Source: Euryarchaeota archaeon UBA58 (lineage in GTDB: Archaea; Thermoplasmatota; Poseidoniia; Poseidoniales; Thalassarchaeaceae). Taken from it: DNA of 60,029 bases. The position numbers and the translations under genes were made by a program. The notes under the pieces were generated by a model that did not search any database, was not told where the DNA came from, and worked only from the letters and a program-made list of their open reading frames with translations. This document shows positions 17,716 through 26,414 of this stretch, piece by piece (within the stretch, counting starts at the first letter, position 1; each line of letters opens with the position of its first letter). The stretch is taken from NCBI GenBank assembly GCA_002498525.1, contig DAHR01000011.1:1247-61275 (forward strand). Reading direction: 5' to 3'.

Positions 17716-18393
17716 ATGGTCGCTGGATGGCTGCTCGATGCGGCGCGCACATACAATGCTCAATCACGCCTGAACCGCGACGCCTACACCGCGGTTCTGC
17801 TTATGCCAGTCGAGACCCTCGCCACTATCCTCGACTGGACCTTCCAATCCCTGCCCGACGAGATCCTCGTTGGCATGGATCCCGACCACGAGCGAGCCAA
17901 CCCGAAAGACGTAGTCGAGGCCTATTCCGGCGCTGACCACACCAACGGTCTCTTCGCCGGCCAAGGTCAACTCCTCGGCCAACCGCACCTCGTCAATCGC
18001 GGCGATTCCTATGAGGTCCACCACGTTCCAGAGGAATGGGTCGATGGCCTCTTCGCGGCCGACAGAGGCTCTCGAGGAGGCCGCTTCACGCATTGGCTCC
18101 ACACCCATCCGAACGCTCCCGCTCTGCCCAGCGAAGCAGATGCGGATGCGGCGCAGTGGACCGAAGGTTGCGATATGATCCTCGGCGTTCGCTTCACCCC
18201 TGAAGGACATCTGCAATGGTTCGATGACATCGACGGTGTCCGCCGACCGCTGTCGGAATTGGATGATTCGACAGCCCTTGGTCGGGCCCGAACCGGCCAC
18301 TTGATTCACGGACTTGAAATAATTGGTTTCCACCGCTCAGGCTTCGGTATCAACCTCGTCCTGACCGATGAATCAGGAAATGCGATCGAATAA
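17716..18393 (+). CDS. JAMM/MPN-domain metalloprotease
   Basis: A 225-residue protein with a complete JAMM zinc signature, H129-x-H131-x7-S139-x2-D142 (HTHPNAPALPSEAD), inside an MPN-like fold; GRFTHWLHTHP is the metal-binding core and IIGFHRSGFGINLV the C-terminal strand pair. JAMM enzymes hydrolyse isopeptide bonds of ubiquitin-like modifiers; archaeal members remove SAMP proteins, and bacterial members process sulfur-carrier proteins. The upstream catalytic glutamate is probably E49 of DEILVG. The long N-terminal part (residues 1-45) is unusual for minimal archaeal JAMM proteins. It abuts a receiver-domain gene. Substrate not known. Confidence 0.8.
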   Translation: MVAGWLLDAARTYNAQSRLNRDAYTAVLLMPVETLATILDWTFQSLPDEILVGMDPDHERANPKDVVEAYSGADHTNGLFAGQGQLLGQPHLVNRGDSYEVHHVPEEWVDGLFAADRGSRGGRFTHWLHTHPNAPALPSEADADAAQWTEGCDMILGVRFTPEGHLQWFDDIDGVRRPLSELDDSTALGRARTGHLIHGLEIIGFHRSGFGINLVLTDESGNAIE

Positions 18394-18433
18394 CGACGAT
18401 ATTGCAATCGAGTGGGATTTCGCTCTCGAAAAA

Positions 18434-18973
18434 TCATTCATCGATGAAGAGATGCTCGCGATAGTAAACCAATTCTTCGATGCTGCCACGAATATCATCC
18501 AAAGCCCGATGACCAGAGGCTTTGCGCCATTTCGGGACATCGGGATACCAGCGTCCAGCCAATTCCTTGATGCTCGTCACATCGACGCTGCGATAATGGA
18601 AGAAGTCGTGCAATTCGGGCATGTATCGCCTCAGAAATCGCCGATCCTGCCCGATGGTATTGCCACATAATGGCGAGACACCTGCCTTGCAGTGCTCGCC
18701 CAGAAAGTCGAGGGTCGCCCGCTCAGCCTCGGCCATTCCGACCCCACCCTCGGCAATCCTCGCAATCAAGCCGTTAGCAGTATGATGGCTGACATTCCAT
18801 TCATCCATCTTGGCCAATTCAGCCTCACCGACATCGATGGCAAGACTCGGCCCCTCAGCGACGATCGAAAGATCACCTTCGGTCACAATCGTCGCAATCT
18901 CAATGATCGTGTTCTCATCAGGGTCGAGCCCCGTCATCTCGAGATCAATCCAGACCAGCCGCTCCTCGACCAT
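18434..18973 (-). CDS. orn: oligoribonuclease (DEDDh 3'-5' exonuclease)
   Basis: A 179-residue protein of the DEDDh family, the same length as bacterial Orn. Exo I is WIDLEMTGLDP, followed by IIEIATIVTE; Exo II is around CGNTIGQDRRFLRRYMPEL; Exo III is HRALDDIRGSIEEL. It degrades 2-5 nt RNA fragments (nanoRNA) to mononucleotides in the cytoplasm. The start at ATG 18973 matches the family length; the frame extends 79 codons upstream without similarity. Orn is normally a proteobacterial, actinobacterial and eukaryotic enzyme, so it is unexpected in an archaeon. It is convergent with the JAMM gene. Confidence 0.9.
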   Translation of the reverse strand: MVEERLVWIDLEMTGLDPDENTIIEIATIVTEGDLSIVAEGPSLAIDVGEAELAKMDEWNVSHHTANGLIARIAEGGVGMAEAERATLDFLGEHCKAGVSPLCGNTIGQDRRFLRRYMPELHDFFHYRSVDVTSIKELAGRWYPDVPKWRKASGHRALDDIRGSIEELVYYREHLFIDE

Positions 18974-19104
18974 GACCCGACCCAGCGTCGTCCGGCCATA
19001 GCGATTACCCAATTCGAATGTGCAGGTGGAAGGGATTGCGATGTCGATTCGTCCGGTCATGCGATTACCCATTTGAGGTGTGTTCGGGTGGGGTGGTGCT
19101 TCGG

Positions 19105-19112
19105 TCATAATC
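19105..19112 (+). promoter_or_regulatory. TATA-like box of the MFS gene
   Basis: TCATAATC, centred about 32 nt before ATG 19141. Confidence 0.35.
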
Positions 19113-19140
19113 AAGTGCGTGCGGGTCTGCGCTGTAGGGG

Positions 19141-20403
19141 ATGGGACAGCACGTCGGTTACTTGCAACTGCTTCGTGAGAACAGGAATTTTCGTCGCCTT
19201 TTCCTCGCAAACGAGATCTCCTTCATTGGCGACTGGTTCACCGTCATCGCCCTCTTCATTCTCGCTGGACAGGCAACAGATAACTCGCCTCTGGCGATAG
19301 CTGGTGTGATGGCTTCTCGCAGCTTCTCACTGGCCCTCGTGACTCCCTTCTCCGGAATGCTGGCTGACCGATACTCTCGCCGTGGCTTGATGATCGTGGC
19401 CAATGTTCTGTCGTTCTTGGTTCTCGTCGCGGTGCTGTGGTGGGGCCTTCTGGAGAGTCTGCCTTCGGTTTACGCACTGGCTGTGGTGATTGTCGCAGCA
19501 CGGGCAATGCATGACCCGGCTGAGTATGCCTATCTTCCGAACATCTGCAATGATGATGAGTTGTTGACCGCCAATGCCCTCTTGTCTGGTGGCTGGTCTG
19601 TGGCTCTTGGGCTCGGTGCTGCTATCGGCGGCTTCACCATCTCAATCTACGGCATCGAGACGGCCCTGTGGTTCGACACCCTGACTTTTCTCGCCGCTGC
19701 TTTGATTCTCTACTCTCTGCCTTCCGGTGGTCCCGATATCTCGGAGCGGGAGGCTGGCACCCCGCGAGTCGTTCTGGGCGAGATGGTCGCAGGGTGGAAG
19801 CATATTCTTGCTACACCGCCAATCCGGCGCGTCGTCTTCGCTAAGGGTCTGTGGGCATCGGGTGGTGGGGCGCAAGTCTTCCTGTTGATCATCATCAGCA
19901 TGGAGGTTGGCTTCGGTGATGTCGCGGCTGGTATCGGTGTGTTATTCATGGCCCGCGGATTCGGTTCGGGATTCGGGCCGATAGCGGGTCGGCCATTGAT
20001 GGAGAACATGACGCTGCGGCCCTATCTGCTCGGTATCGCAATCGCTGTCTGCGGTGCATTGTACATCGGCGTATCGATGGTTGCCTGGGGCGCAGCCATG
20101 CTTGCATTGGTATTCTTCAGCCATGCTGCAAGTGGCTTGAATTGGGTGTTGTCGACCACCCTCTTGCAGGAACGAACCACCGATGAATGGCGTGGTCGCG
20201 TCGCCGGTACCGACCACTTCGGCATCACTCTGATGATGGGATTGTCTGCCGCCTCAGGGGGTTGGATTCTCGAGAATGAGTTGATGGGAATGAGAGAATT
20301 GATTGCATTGACCGGATTGGTTCAGATAATTCTCGGATTGGGTTGGATAGTCTTGATCTCAGGTGAGGAGAAGCGAATGTTGGAGATTCAGACCCCAATC
20401 TGA
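19141..20403 (+). CDS. major facilitator superfamily transporter
   Basis: A 420-residue polytopic protein with about 12 predicted transmembrane helices. The MFS signature between helices 2 and 3 is visible as GMLADRYSRRGLM. The N-terminal region (NRNFRRLFLANEISFIGDWF) resembles the drug/siderophore exporter branch (EntS/MFS_3). It probably exports a small hydrophobic compound by proton antiport; the substrate is unknown. Its last 16 nt overlap the 3' end of the convergent membrane-protein gene. Confidence 0.85.
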   Translation: MGQHVGYLQLLRENRNFRRLFLANEISFIGDWFTVIALFILAGQATDNSPLAIAGVMASRSFSLALVTPFSGMLADRYSRRGLMIVANVLSFLVLVAVLWWGLLESLPSVYALAVVIVAARAMHDPAEYAYLPNICNDDELLTANALLSGGWSVALGLGAAIGGFTISIYGIETALWFDTLTFLAAALILYSLPSGGPDISEREAGTPRVVLGEMVAGWKHILATPPIRRVVFAKGLWASGGGAQVFLLIIISMEVGFGDVAAGIGVLFMARGFGSGFGPIAGRPLMENMTLRPYLLGIAIAVCGALYIGVSMVAWGAAMLALVFFSHAASGLNWVLSTTLLQERTTDEWRGRVAGTDHFGITLMMGLSAASGGWILENELMGMRELIALTGLVQIILGLGWIVLISGEEKRMLEIQTPI

Positions 20404-21275
20404 TTGTAGCTGATCAGAAAAGCCAGCCAGAGAGACGGGAAGGCTGACCTAAAGATGCTGAAAGCCATCTGTTTCTGAGTACTCACTTTCATCGGGAACA
20501 AGTTGTCCAACTGGGAATTGATCTGGTTGGTAGATGATTCGACCACCTGCTCGACCATCCTCACCCCAAAATCCCATGGTCCCTGAATCATCGCTCGAAG
20601 AATGGTAGATATCTCCTCACCTAATTTTCCCAGGAATGGGAATATATTCTCCTCATCGAGTTTCAATTCGGCTTTCCTAGCCAAATCGCCTGCTATATTC
20701 AACCCTTGACGGACTTTCACTGCTTGCTCGAGCAGAATGATGCTGAAATCAGAACCGTCAAATTTGATTTGTTCAGGTATCAAATCGGACATTTTACTCA
20801 TGAATTTCTCGACCAGCGTCAATAATTTGTGGAATGTCGTATTCATCACCAATGCATATTGGAATTCGACGATTATCCAGAAACCCAAGACCAAGGCGCC
20901 GATTGAGGCGACATCGGAGGGCATATCCGACCAAGTCAATCGATCTAATCCGAAATAGTAGAGTACGGGCAGAGAGATTAGGGCTGGCAGGAAAATCAAC
21001 ATGATTTGCTGGTTGACGAACTGCCTCAATCGAGGTATCTCCAATCTGTAAAGGAGTGAAATGGCTTTCTTTCGTTCGTTCGGGATTATCTGTTTGAATC
21101 TCTTGTATGGACCGATGAGGAGTAACAATCTGAAGATCAACGGAATCAGGATTACGACGAAAATGTAGTCGCGAAGAGATTCTGGTGGCAGAATAGGTAG
21201 CATCTCTGATAACAGTTGACTGAGATTCAATCCAAGCCCTCCACTGCTCGATTCGTTCTGGATGGTCGGACTCAT
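20388..21275 (-). CDS. membrane protein of unknown family
   Basis: About 295 residues with at least three hydrophobic segments (LRDYIFVVILIPLIFRLLLLIG, IMLIFLPALISLPVLYYFG, IGALVLGFWIIVEFQYALV), a central amphipathic region (about residues 165-260, with LLEQAVKVRQGLNIAGDLARKA) and a weak hydrophobic end. I do not recognise it. ATG 21275 is preferred to TTG 21287. The DNA is more A/T-rich than its neighbours, as is the adjacent 21312 gene, hinting at separate origin. It probably forms an operon with the 144-aa membrane protein upstream (36 nt gap). Confidence 0.6.
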   Translation of the reverse strand: MSPTIQNESSSGGLGLNLSQLLSEMLPILPPESLRDYIFVVILIPLIFRLLLLIGPYKRFKQIIPNERKKAISLLYRLEIPRLRQFVNQQIMLIFLPALISLPVLYYFGLDRLTWSDMPSDVASIGALVLGFWIIVEFQYALVMNTTFHKLLTLVEKFMSKMSDLIPEQIKFDGSDFSIILLEQAVKVRQGLNIAGDLARKAELKLDEENIFPFLGKLGEEISTILRAMIQGPWDFGVRMVEQVVESSTNQINSQLDNLFPMKVSTQKQMAFSIFRSAFPSLWLAFLISYNQIGV

Positions 21276-21311
21276 TAACCCTCGCAATCAGGATTTGTTC
21301 GGGTTCACCGT

Positions 21312-21746
21312 TCACGTATGCGGGCCAGAGAGGGTCTCTGCTTGGATCATCGCTGTTCGTAGCAGGATGATGGCGATGAGAGTGCCGGTAAAGAAGGCGA
21401 TTCCGATGTAGATGTGGGCATCGAACATCAGAGCGGCGATTCCAATCAGAGAGAGGTAGGAGACGGTCTGGCAGATCAACGAGAGGCGTTCTAGCATCGC
21501 GTATTCAATGTCGTGAACTCTGGTGGATTCCTGAATATACGAATTAATCAGAAAGAATACTGCCTGGAATGGAAGTGCGGCAGCGAGTATCGAGAGACTG
21601 ACTAAGGTCAACATCTCGGGATTGGTAGTATCGAGTTCAATCCCCCTGAAGAGCAGGTTACCTGTATTGATACCTATGATTGCAGCATGAATCGTCCATG
21701 CCTTGTCAGAAGAACCGCCATTCTGCGACTCTCTATCCGGAACCAC
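21312..21746 (-). CDS. 144-aa membrane protein, four helices
   Basis: Four hydrophobic helices are visible (AWTIHAAIIGINTGNLLF, MLTLVSLSILAAALPFQAVFFLI, ICQTVSYLSLIGIAALMF, IYIGIAFFTGTLIAIILL) with a conserved-looking ESTRVHDIEYAMLERLS loop between 2 and 3. The start is a GTG at 21746. No known family recognised. It is the first gene of a probable two-gene unit with 20388-21275. Confidence 0.55.
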   Translation of the reverse strand: MVPDRESQNGGSSDKAWTIHAAIIGINTGNLLFRGIELDTTNPEMLTLVSLSILAAALPFQAVFFLINSYIQESTRVHDIEYAMLERLSLICQTVSYLSLIGIAALMFDAHIYIGIAFFTGTLIAIILLRTAMIQAETLSGPHT

Positions 21747-21894
21747 AGAGGCATTCTGATTCGTGACACGATTGAAGGTTACTCTCGACGAGAGCGACTC
21801 CGACTCGATTCTCGGAGAGGCGAGGGGTCCTCCAGCCCCTTCCAGAATGGCACCGACGCGAGCTCGCTCAAGGCATTTTCAGGGGAAATCGCTG

Positions 21895-23319
21895 TCAGGG
21901 AATATCTGCTTCCAGGAGCGCCGTCGTCCAATCGTTCTGAAAGACACCCTGAGGATCAAGCGTATTGCAGATGGTGCGGAAAGCATCGAATCGAGGATAG
22001 AGGGCTGTCAGTTCGTCAGCCTCCAGCGGGCAGATCTTTCCCCAGTGCGGGCGGGCATGGAACAGTCGTGACATGCTCCGGGCCATGAAGCTGGCGAACA
22101 GGTGGAAACCAGCACGACGTGCTGGCTTGGCATAGCTGATGAAACTGAGCGCGTACCAGTCCTGCCCGGAGCCGCTGGCCATCGAGATCAGGGTGTCATC
22201 GGGAAGCACCCTGCGAACGCAGATCGGGTAGTGGTGGAAGTACTGGTCGTGAAGCCTGGCCAGATCCTCTTGCATACCGATTCCCTCGATTCGCTGTTGG
22301 TTGTCTGCGGACAACGTCGACTGCCTCCCGCCAGCGACCTCAATGGTTTCCTGGGCGAAGTCGAGCGCATCCGCCAACTGGTCTCGAGGCACGAACAACT
22401 CGATCTCGATGTGGCGGAAGGCCTCGTGCTTCATCACCAGCATGGACGAGGAGCGATCCGTAACCTTCCAGTTTCGAATCAGGAACGCCGGCACGATGTG
22501 ACGAAAGGAAAAACGGATCGAGCGCCGGCTTCGCAGCACGCGTTCCATGAGCAGGATTTGCAGGTGCAAGGCGTAGTCCATCACCCCCAGCCAGTAGATT
22601 CGGTACAGCCTGGCGAGGCGGGACCGAGGCTGGTCGTCCTCACGCCGGTGCTGGATGAAGTAGGACCAACGCCATGGAATGAGGTAGAACTGCTGAAGCG
22701 GAAATGACGCTTCTGCATCAAGGACGTGGGACAGCCGACGAGTCTCGGTGAAATGCTCCTTCACATTGTACTGTTCACGGCAGCGGATCCTCACGCTCAG
22801 GATGATTCCGAGCGAACCCAACGAACAGCGAGCTGCCTGTAGCGGCTCGCCGGCGCTCAACTCATCGATTACCACCTTACCTGTGGAAGCATCGTAGCGT
22901 GCCAGCCTCACCCCCTCGACATAGTGGGACATACTGTGGCGCCCAGAACCGTGTGTGCCGGTGGAGATCGCCCCGGCGATGGTCTGTTCCGTGATCAGAC
23001 CCAATGATTGCAAGGTGGCGTCATGGCGATTGAGCTCTTTGAGCAGTCGCTTGATCTGGCATCCGGCGCCAACCTCAGCAACTAGTTGGTCGCCTTCAGA
23101 ATGGAGTTGAACAGCGTTCAATCGGCGCAGGTCCAGCAGCACGTCGTCACTCAGGACTGCGTCACTCCAACTGTGCAATCTGCCGACGGCACGGATGCGC
23201 TGGCCGCGGTGTCTGTCGAGAATCTGCAGGATTTCCTGCTCGTCGGCTGGCGTGTAGAACGCGGAGGGCTTGAGCACTTGGTTGCGGCCGAAATTCCTGC
23301 GTTGCACACTCTGAACCAC
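21895..23319 (-). CDS. FAD-dependent sugar-lactone oxidase-like protein (VAO family)
   Basis: A 474-residue flavoprotein. The N-terminal PCMH FAD domain shows RAVGRLHSWSDAV (the histidine position is the one that carries covalent FAD in aldonolactone oxidases), VGAGCQIKRL, ISTGTHGSG and CSLGSLGIIL. The C-terminal ALO-type domain shows HWGKICPL and LDPQGVFQNDW. Relatives oxidise L-gulono-, L-galactono- or D-arabinono-1,4-lactone, or alditols. Physiological substrate here is unknown. The start is GTG 23319, with a CAATACA TATA-like element about 28 nt upstream. Such enzymes are patchy in archaea; lateral acquisition is likely. Confidence 0.8.
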   Translation of the reverse strand: MVQSVQRRNFGRNQVLKPSAFYTPADEQEILQILDRHRGQRIRAVGRLHSWSDAVLSDDVLLDLRRLNAVQLHSEGDQLVAEVGAGCQIKRLLKELNRHDATLQSLGLITEQTIAGAISTGTHGSGRHSMSHYVEGVRLARYDASTGKVVIDELSAGEPLQAARCSLGSLGIILSVRIRCREQYNVKEHFTETRRLSHVLDAEASFPLQQFYLIPWRWSYFIQHRREDDQPRSRLARLYRIYWLGVMDYALHLQILLMERVLRSRRSIRFSFRHIVPAFLIRNWKVTDRSSSMLVMKHEAFRHIEIELFVPRDQLADALDFAQETIEVAGGRQSTLSADNQQRIEGIGMQEDLARLHDQYFHHYPICVRRVLPDDTLISMASGSGQDWYALSFISYAKPARRAGFHLFASFMARSMSRLFHARPHWGKICPLEADELTALYPRFDAFRTICNTLDPQGVFQNDWTTALLEADIP

Positions 23320-23357
23320 GCACCTGCGACGAGCGGCTCTGTATTGAAATCCTCGAC

Positions 23358-23882
23358 TTACTCATAGAGGTGAGAGAATCTGGCACGCGCCTTCGCCAAC
23401 TTCGGAGCCACCACCATCTGACAATACGGATTCTGGGGATTGTTTGCGAAGTAGTCGTGGTGGTAGTCCTCGGCGATGAAGAATTTCGTCAAAGGACTGA
23501 TTTCAGTGACGATGTCATCGACGAAATTCGCTTGCAGATACTCGATCACAGCCTCTGCGTCCGACCTCTGTTCCTCACTCTCGAAAAACACACAACTGCG
23601 GTACTGTGGACCTACGTCATTGCCTTGTCTGTTGAATTGTGTGGGGTCGTGGGCGGTGAAGAAGACCTCGAGGAGGATGCGGCGTGGGATGGTCTCGGGG
23701 TGGTAAGTGACGCGCACGACTTCGGCGTGGCCGGAGCGGCCTGAACAGACCTGTTCGTAGGTTGGATTCTCAATCTGGCCACCAGTGTATCCCGGAATTA
23801 CCTCGCTGACTCCGCGCAGCCCCAAGAGAGCCCCTTCAATGCACCAGAAGCAGCCACCTCCGAGGACGATCGTCTCGCTCAT
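23358..23882 (-). CDS. msrA: peptide methionine-(S)-S-oxide reductase
   Basis: A 174-residue MsrA. The catalytic cysteine is in GGGCFWCIEGAL (about residues 8-19), followed by GYTGGQIENPTYEQVCSGRSGHAEVV and PTQFNRQGNDVGPQYRS, all diagnostic. It reduces methionine-S-sulfoxide in damaged proteins using thioredoxin-type reductants. There is no MsrB partner next to it. It lies between guaB and the flavoprotein, all on the minus strand. Confidence 0.95.
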   Translation of the reverse strand: MSETIVLGGGCFWCIEGALLGLRGVSEVIPGYTGGQIENPTYEQVCSGRSGHAEVVRVTYHPETIPRRILLEVFFTAHDPTQFNRQGNDVGPQYRSCVFFESEEQRSDAEAVIEYLQANFVDDIVTEISPLTKFFIAEDYHHDYFANNPQNPYCQMVVAPKLAKARARFSHLYE

Positions 23883-23938
23883 CTGCTCACCGGAGGTACT
23901 GCCTCATCTTCGATGGTTCGGTTGAAAGAATTCTGATT

Positions 23939-25402
23939 TCAGCGCCGATAATTCGGCGCCTCGCGGGTGATTTCGACATCGTGCACGTGGCTTTCGGAAA
24001 GTCCTGCGTTGGTGATCTTGACGAAGTCGCAGTTCGATTGCATCGCGACTATGTCGCCGTTACCGGTGTAGCCCATGCTCGAGCGCAGCCCGCCGGTCAA
24101 TTGGTGGATGACGTGCTCGACGGGGCCACGCGCGGGAACCCGCCCCTCGATTCCTTCTGGAACGTACTTGCTGGTGTCGCCCTCCTCGGACTGGAAGTAT
24201 CGGTCGTGAGCGCCCTGAGTCATGGCTCCGACCGAGCCCATGCCGCGGTAGACCTTGTACGAGCGCCCTTGGTAGAGAATCACTTCTCCGGGCGCCTCGT
24301 CGGTACCGGCCAGAACACTGCCGACCATGACGCAGTTCGCACCGGCAGCAATCGCCTTGGCGATGTCGCCGCTGAACTTGATGCCGCCATCGGCAATGAC
24401 CGGAATCCCCGCCTTTCTGCAGATTTCCACGACGTTCTGCACCGCCGTCAATTGCGGCACACCGACGCCTGAGATGATGCGTGTGGTGCAGATCGAGCCC
24501 GGTCCGATTCCAACCTTGATTGCATCCGCACCGGCTGCAATCAGCGCTTCAGCAGCCGCACCGGTCGCGACATTGCCAGCGATGATCTGCGCATCGGAGC
24601 CAGCCAATTCTCGAATCTTAGCGACCGAATGGATCACTCCATGTGAATGTCCATGGGCTGTGTCGACAACTACGACGTCAGCCCCAGCCGCAAACAGAGC
24701 CAATGCCCGCTCGACTCCCTTCTCGCCGGTTCCGGTCGCTGCAGCGACGCGCAACTGACCGTGTTCATCCTTGCAGGAATTTGGATTATCCCGACTCTGC
24801 TCGATATCGCGTACAGTCATCATGCCCGTGCACTTGCCATCTTCGTCGACCACCAACAGCTTCTCAATGCGGTGTTTGTGGAGGAGTTTCTTAGCCTCCT
24901 CTGAGTCGACGTGGGGCGGTACGGTGACGAGTTCTGTGGTCATCATCTCAGAGACCAGCATGTCATCATCATCGACGAAACGAATATCGCGATTAGTGAT
25001 GATTCCAACCAGATTATTCTCCGCATCGACAACCGGAAGTCCCGAAAAACCGTGCTTCTTCTTCAACTGCAACAACTCGCCAATCGTCGTCTCTGGGTTG
25101 ACCATGACTGGGTTGAGAACCATGCCTGATTCGAAGCGCTTGACCATGCTCACCTTCTCAGCCTGCGCTTCGATACTCATGTTACGATGAATGACTCCGA
25201 TTCCACCAGCTTGTGCCATGGCGATGGCCATGCGTGATTCTGTCACCGTGTCCATCGCCGCTGAGATGATTGGGATGTTGAGTGGAATCGTTGAAGTCAA
25301 CTGCGTCTTCAAATCGGCTTCGGCCGGAAGAACCGCCGATTCTGCTGGCAGCAGGAGCACGTCATCGAAGGTCAGAGCCTCGGGTATGCCGTCTCTCGCC
25401 AT
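23939..25402 (-). CDS. guaB: inosine-5'-monophosphate dehydrogenase
   Basis: A 487-residue full-length IMPDH. The catalytic barrel has the active-site loop GPGSICTTR (about residue 300; Cys is the nucleophile), VIADGGIKFSGDIAKA and the flap segment around GVEGRVP-like EGIEGRVPARG. Two CBS domains are inserted (about residues 95-205, SEMMTTELVTVPPH). It oxidises IMP to XMP with NAD, the committed step to GMP. A TATA-like TTCATAAAC is centred 26 nt before the ATG, so the mRNA is probably leaderless. Confidence 0.96.
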   Translation of the reverse strand: MARDGIPEALTFDDVLLLPAESAVLPAEADLKTQLTSTIPLNIPIISAAMDTVTESRMAIAMAQAGGIGVIHRNMSIEAQAEKVSMVKRFESGMVLNPVMVNPETTIGELLQLKKKHGFSGLPVVDAENNLVGIITNRDIRFVDDDDMLVSEMMTTELVTVPPHVDSEEAKKLLHKHRIEKLLVVDEDGKCTGMMTVRDIEQSRDNPNSCKDEHGQLRVAAATGTGEKGVERALALFAAGADVVVVDTAHGHSHGVIHSVAKIRELAGSDAQIIAGNVATGAAAEALIAAGADAIKVGIGPGSICTTRIISGVGVPQLTAVQNVVEICRKAGIPVIADGGIKFSGDIAKAIAAGANCVMVGSVLAGTDEAPGEVILYQGRSYKVYRGMGSVGAMTQGAHDRYFQSEEGDTSKYVPEGIEGRVPARGPVEHVIHQLTGGLRSSMGYTGNGDIVAMQSNCDFVKITNAGLSESHVHDVEITREAPNYRR

Positions 25403-25423
25403 TAGAGATGGCCCATGCCGGCC

Positions 25424-25432
25424 GTTTATGAA
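25424..25432 (-). promoter_or_regulatory. TATA-like box of guaB
   Basis: TTCATAAAC on the minus strand, centred 26 nt before ATG 25402. Confidence 0.45.
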
Positions 25433-25550
25433 CGATTCGCGCGAGGCCCAGGAGGCCGCAGATGAGCACTTTCACCTCCTCCGATTCCTCCATCCCAACC
25501 GTTTGATTCAATAACCAAAGCGGGCCGCGGGCGGTCGGAGGAATCGCATC

Positions 25551-25991
25551 ATGACACGCACCGTCTTAGGCTGGCGTGAGTGGATCGGCTTGCCTGAACT
25601 CGAAGGCGGTACCACCATGGCGAAGATGGACACTGGCGCCTGGTCCAACACACTCCATGCCGAAGAGATTTCGCTTGCCGACAACGGCATGGAGCAGGTC
25701 GTGCGATTCCGTCTGGCCAAGAACGGAAACTGGATCGAGTGCCCGCTCCACGAGTGGCGTCGGGTGCGCGATACAGGTGGCCACGACACGCTGCGTCCAG
25801 TCATCCGCACGACCCTCAAGATCGCTGGCGAAGACCACGACATCGAGTTGTGTCTGCAAGACCGCTCGAGGATGAGTCATCGACTCATCCTCGGCCGTAA
25901 ATTCCTTCGCGCATTCATCATCGACCCTTCGACTCAATGCCTCCACGAGAAGGAGCGCACCAATCCTCGAATCAGAACCCGGCTCGAATGA
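25551..25991 (+). CDS. retropepsin-like protein of the PF05618 'ATP-dependent zinc protease' family
   Basis: A 146-residue protein with the family hallmarks: GWREWIGLPEL at the N-terminus, the aspartic-protease-like AKMDTGAWSNTLHA (D and TGA as in retropepsins; a variant of DTGARTSALHA) and HRLILGRKFLRAFIIDPS near the end. Despite the database name, the fold is that of an aspartyl protease. In bacteria it often sits by RimK-type ligases; no RimK is seen here. The ATG follows GGAGG by about 9 nt, and a TTCAATAAC element lies about 38 nt upstream. Confidence 0.8.
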   Translation: MTRTVLGWREWIGLPELEGGTTMAKMDTGAWSNTLHAEEISLADNGMEQVVRFRLAKNGNWIECPLHEWRRVRDTGGHDTLRPVIRTTLKIAGEDHDIELCLQDRSRMSHRLILGRKFLRAFIIDPSTQCLHEKERTNPRIRTRLE

Positions 25992-26040
25992 TGGCCGTCA
26001 CCGTGGCAACCTTCTTGCCATATCGCAGCCTCAGGAGTTC

Positions 26041-26379
26041 ATGAGCGAGTCGCCAAGCAGAGGATTGATTGTAGTCAACACAGAAGACATACCCGGCAAG
26101 ACCATCGTCAGATCACTCGGCGTGGTAACGGGTTCGACTGTCCGAGCAAAGCATCTTGGAAAGGATCTCATGGCCGGATTCAAGAACGTCATCGGAGGCG
26201 AACTCAAGGCCTACACCGAGCTTCTTGGAGAGTCGCGTGATGAAGCCCTCCAGAGGATGTTGGAAGAGGCGATTGGCAGAGGTGCCAACGCCGTAGTCAA
26301 TATCAGATTCGCGACCAGCGCCATCACCCAAGGAGCAGCGGAATTGCTTGCCTATGGCACCGCAGTCATAGTCGAGTGA
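26041..26379 (+). CDS. YbjQ/UPF0145 family protein
   Basis: A 112-residue protein of the YbjQ family: TVRAKHLGKDLMAGFKNVIGGELKAYTELLGESRDEA followed by RGANAVVNIRF and AYGTAVIVE are its typical blocks (quoted here in parts; the first spans about residues 34-70). YbjQ proteins form homopentameric rings; they were proposed to bind heavy metals but no function is proven. AGGAG lies 3 nt before the ATG. A membrane-anchored paralog follows after 35 nt. Confidence 0.85.
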   Translation: MSESPSRGLIVVNTEDIPGKTIVRSLGVVTGSTVRAKHLGKDLMAGFKNVIGGELKAYTELLGESRDEALQRMLEEAIGRGANAVVNIRFATSAITQGAAELLAYGTAVIVE

Positions 26380-26414
26380 GGAAATCAGTCAGAATCGAAT
26401 GATGAGGAGTTCAA

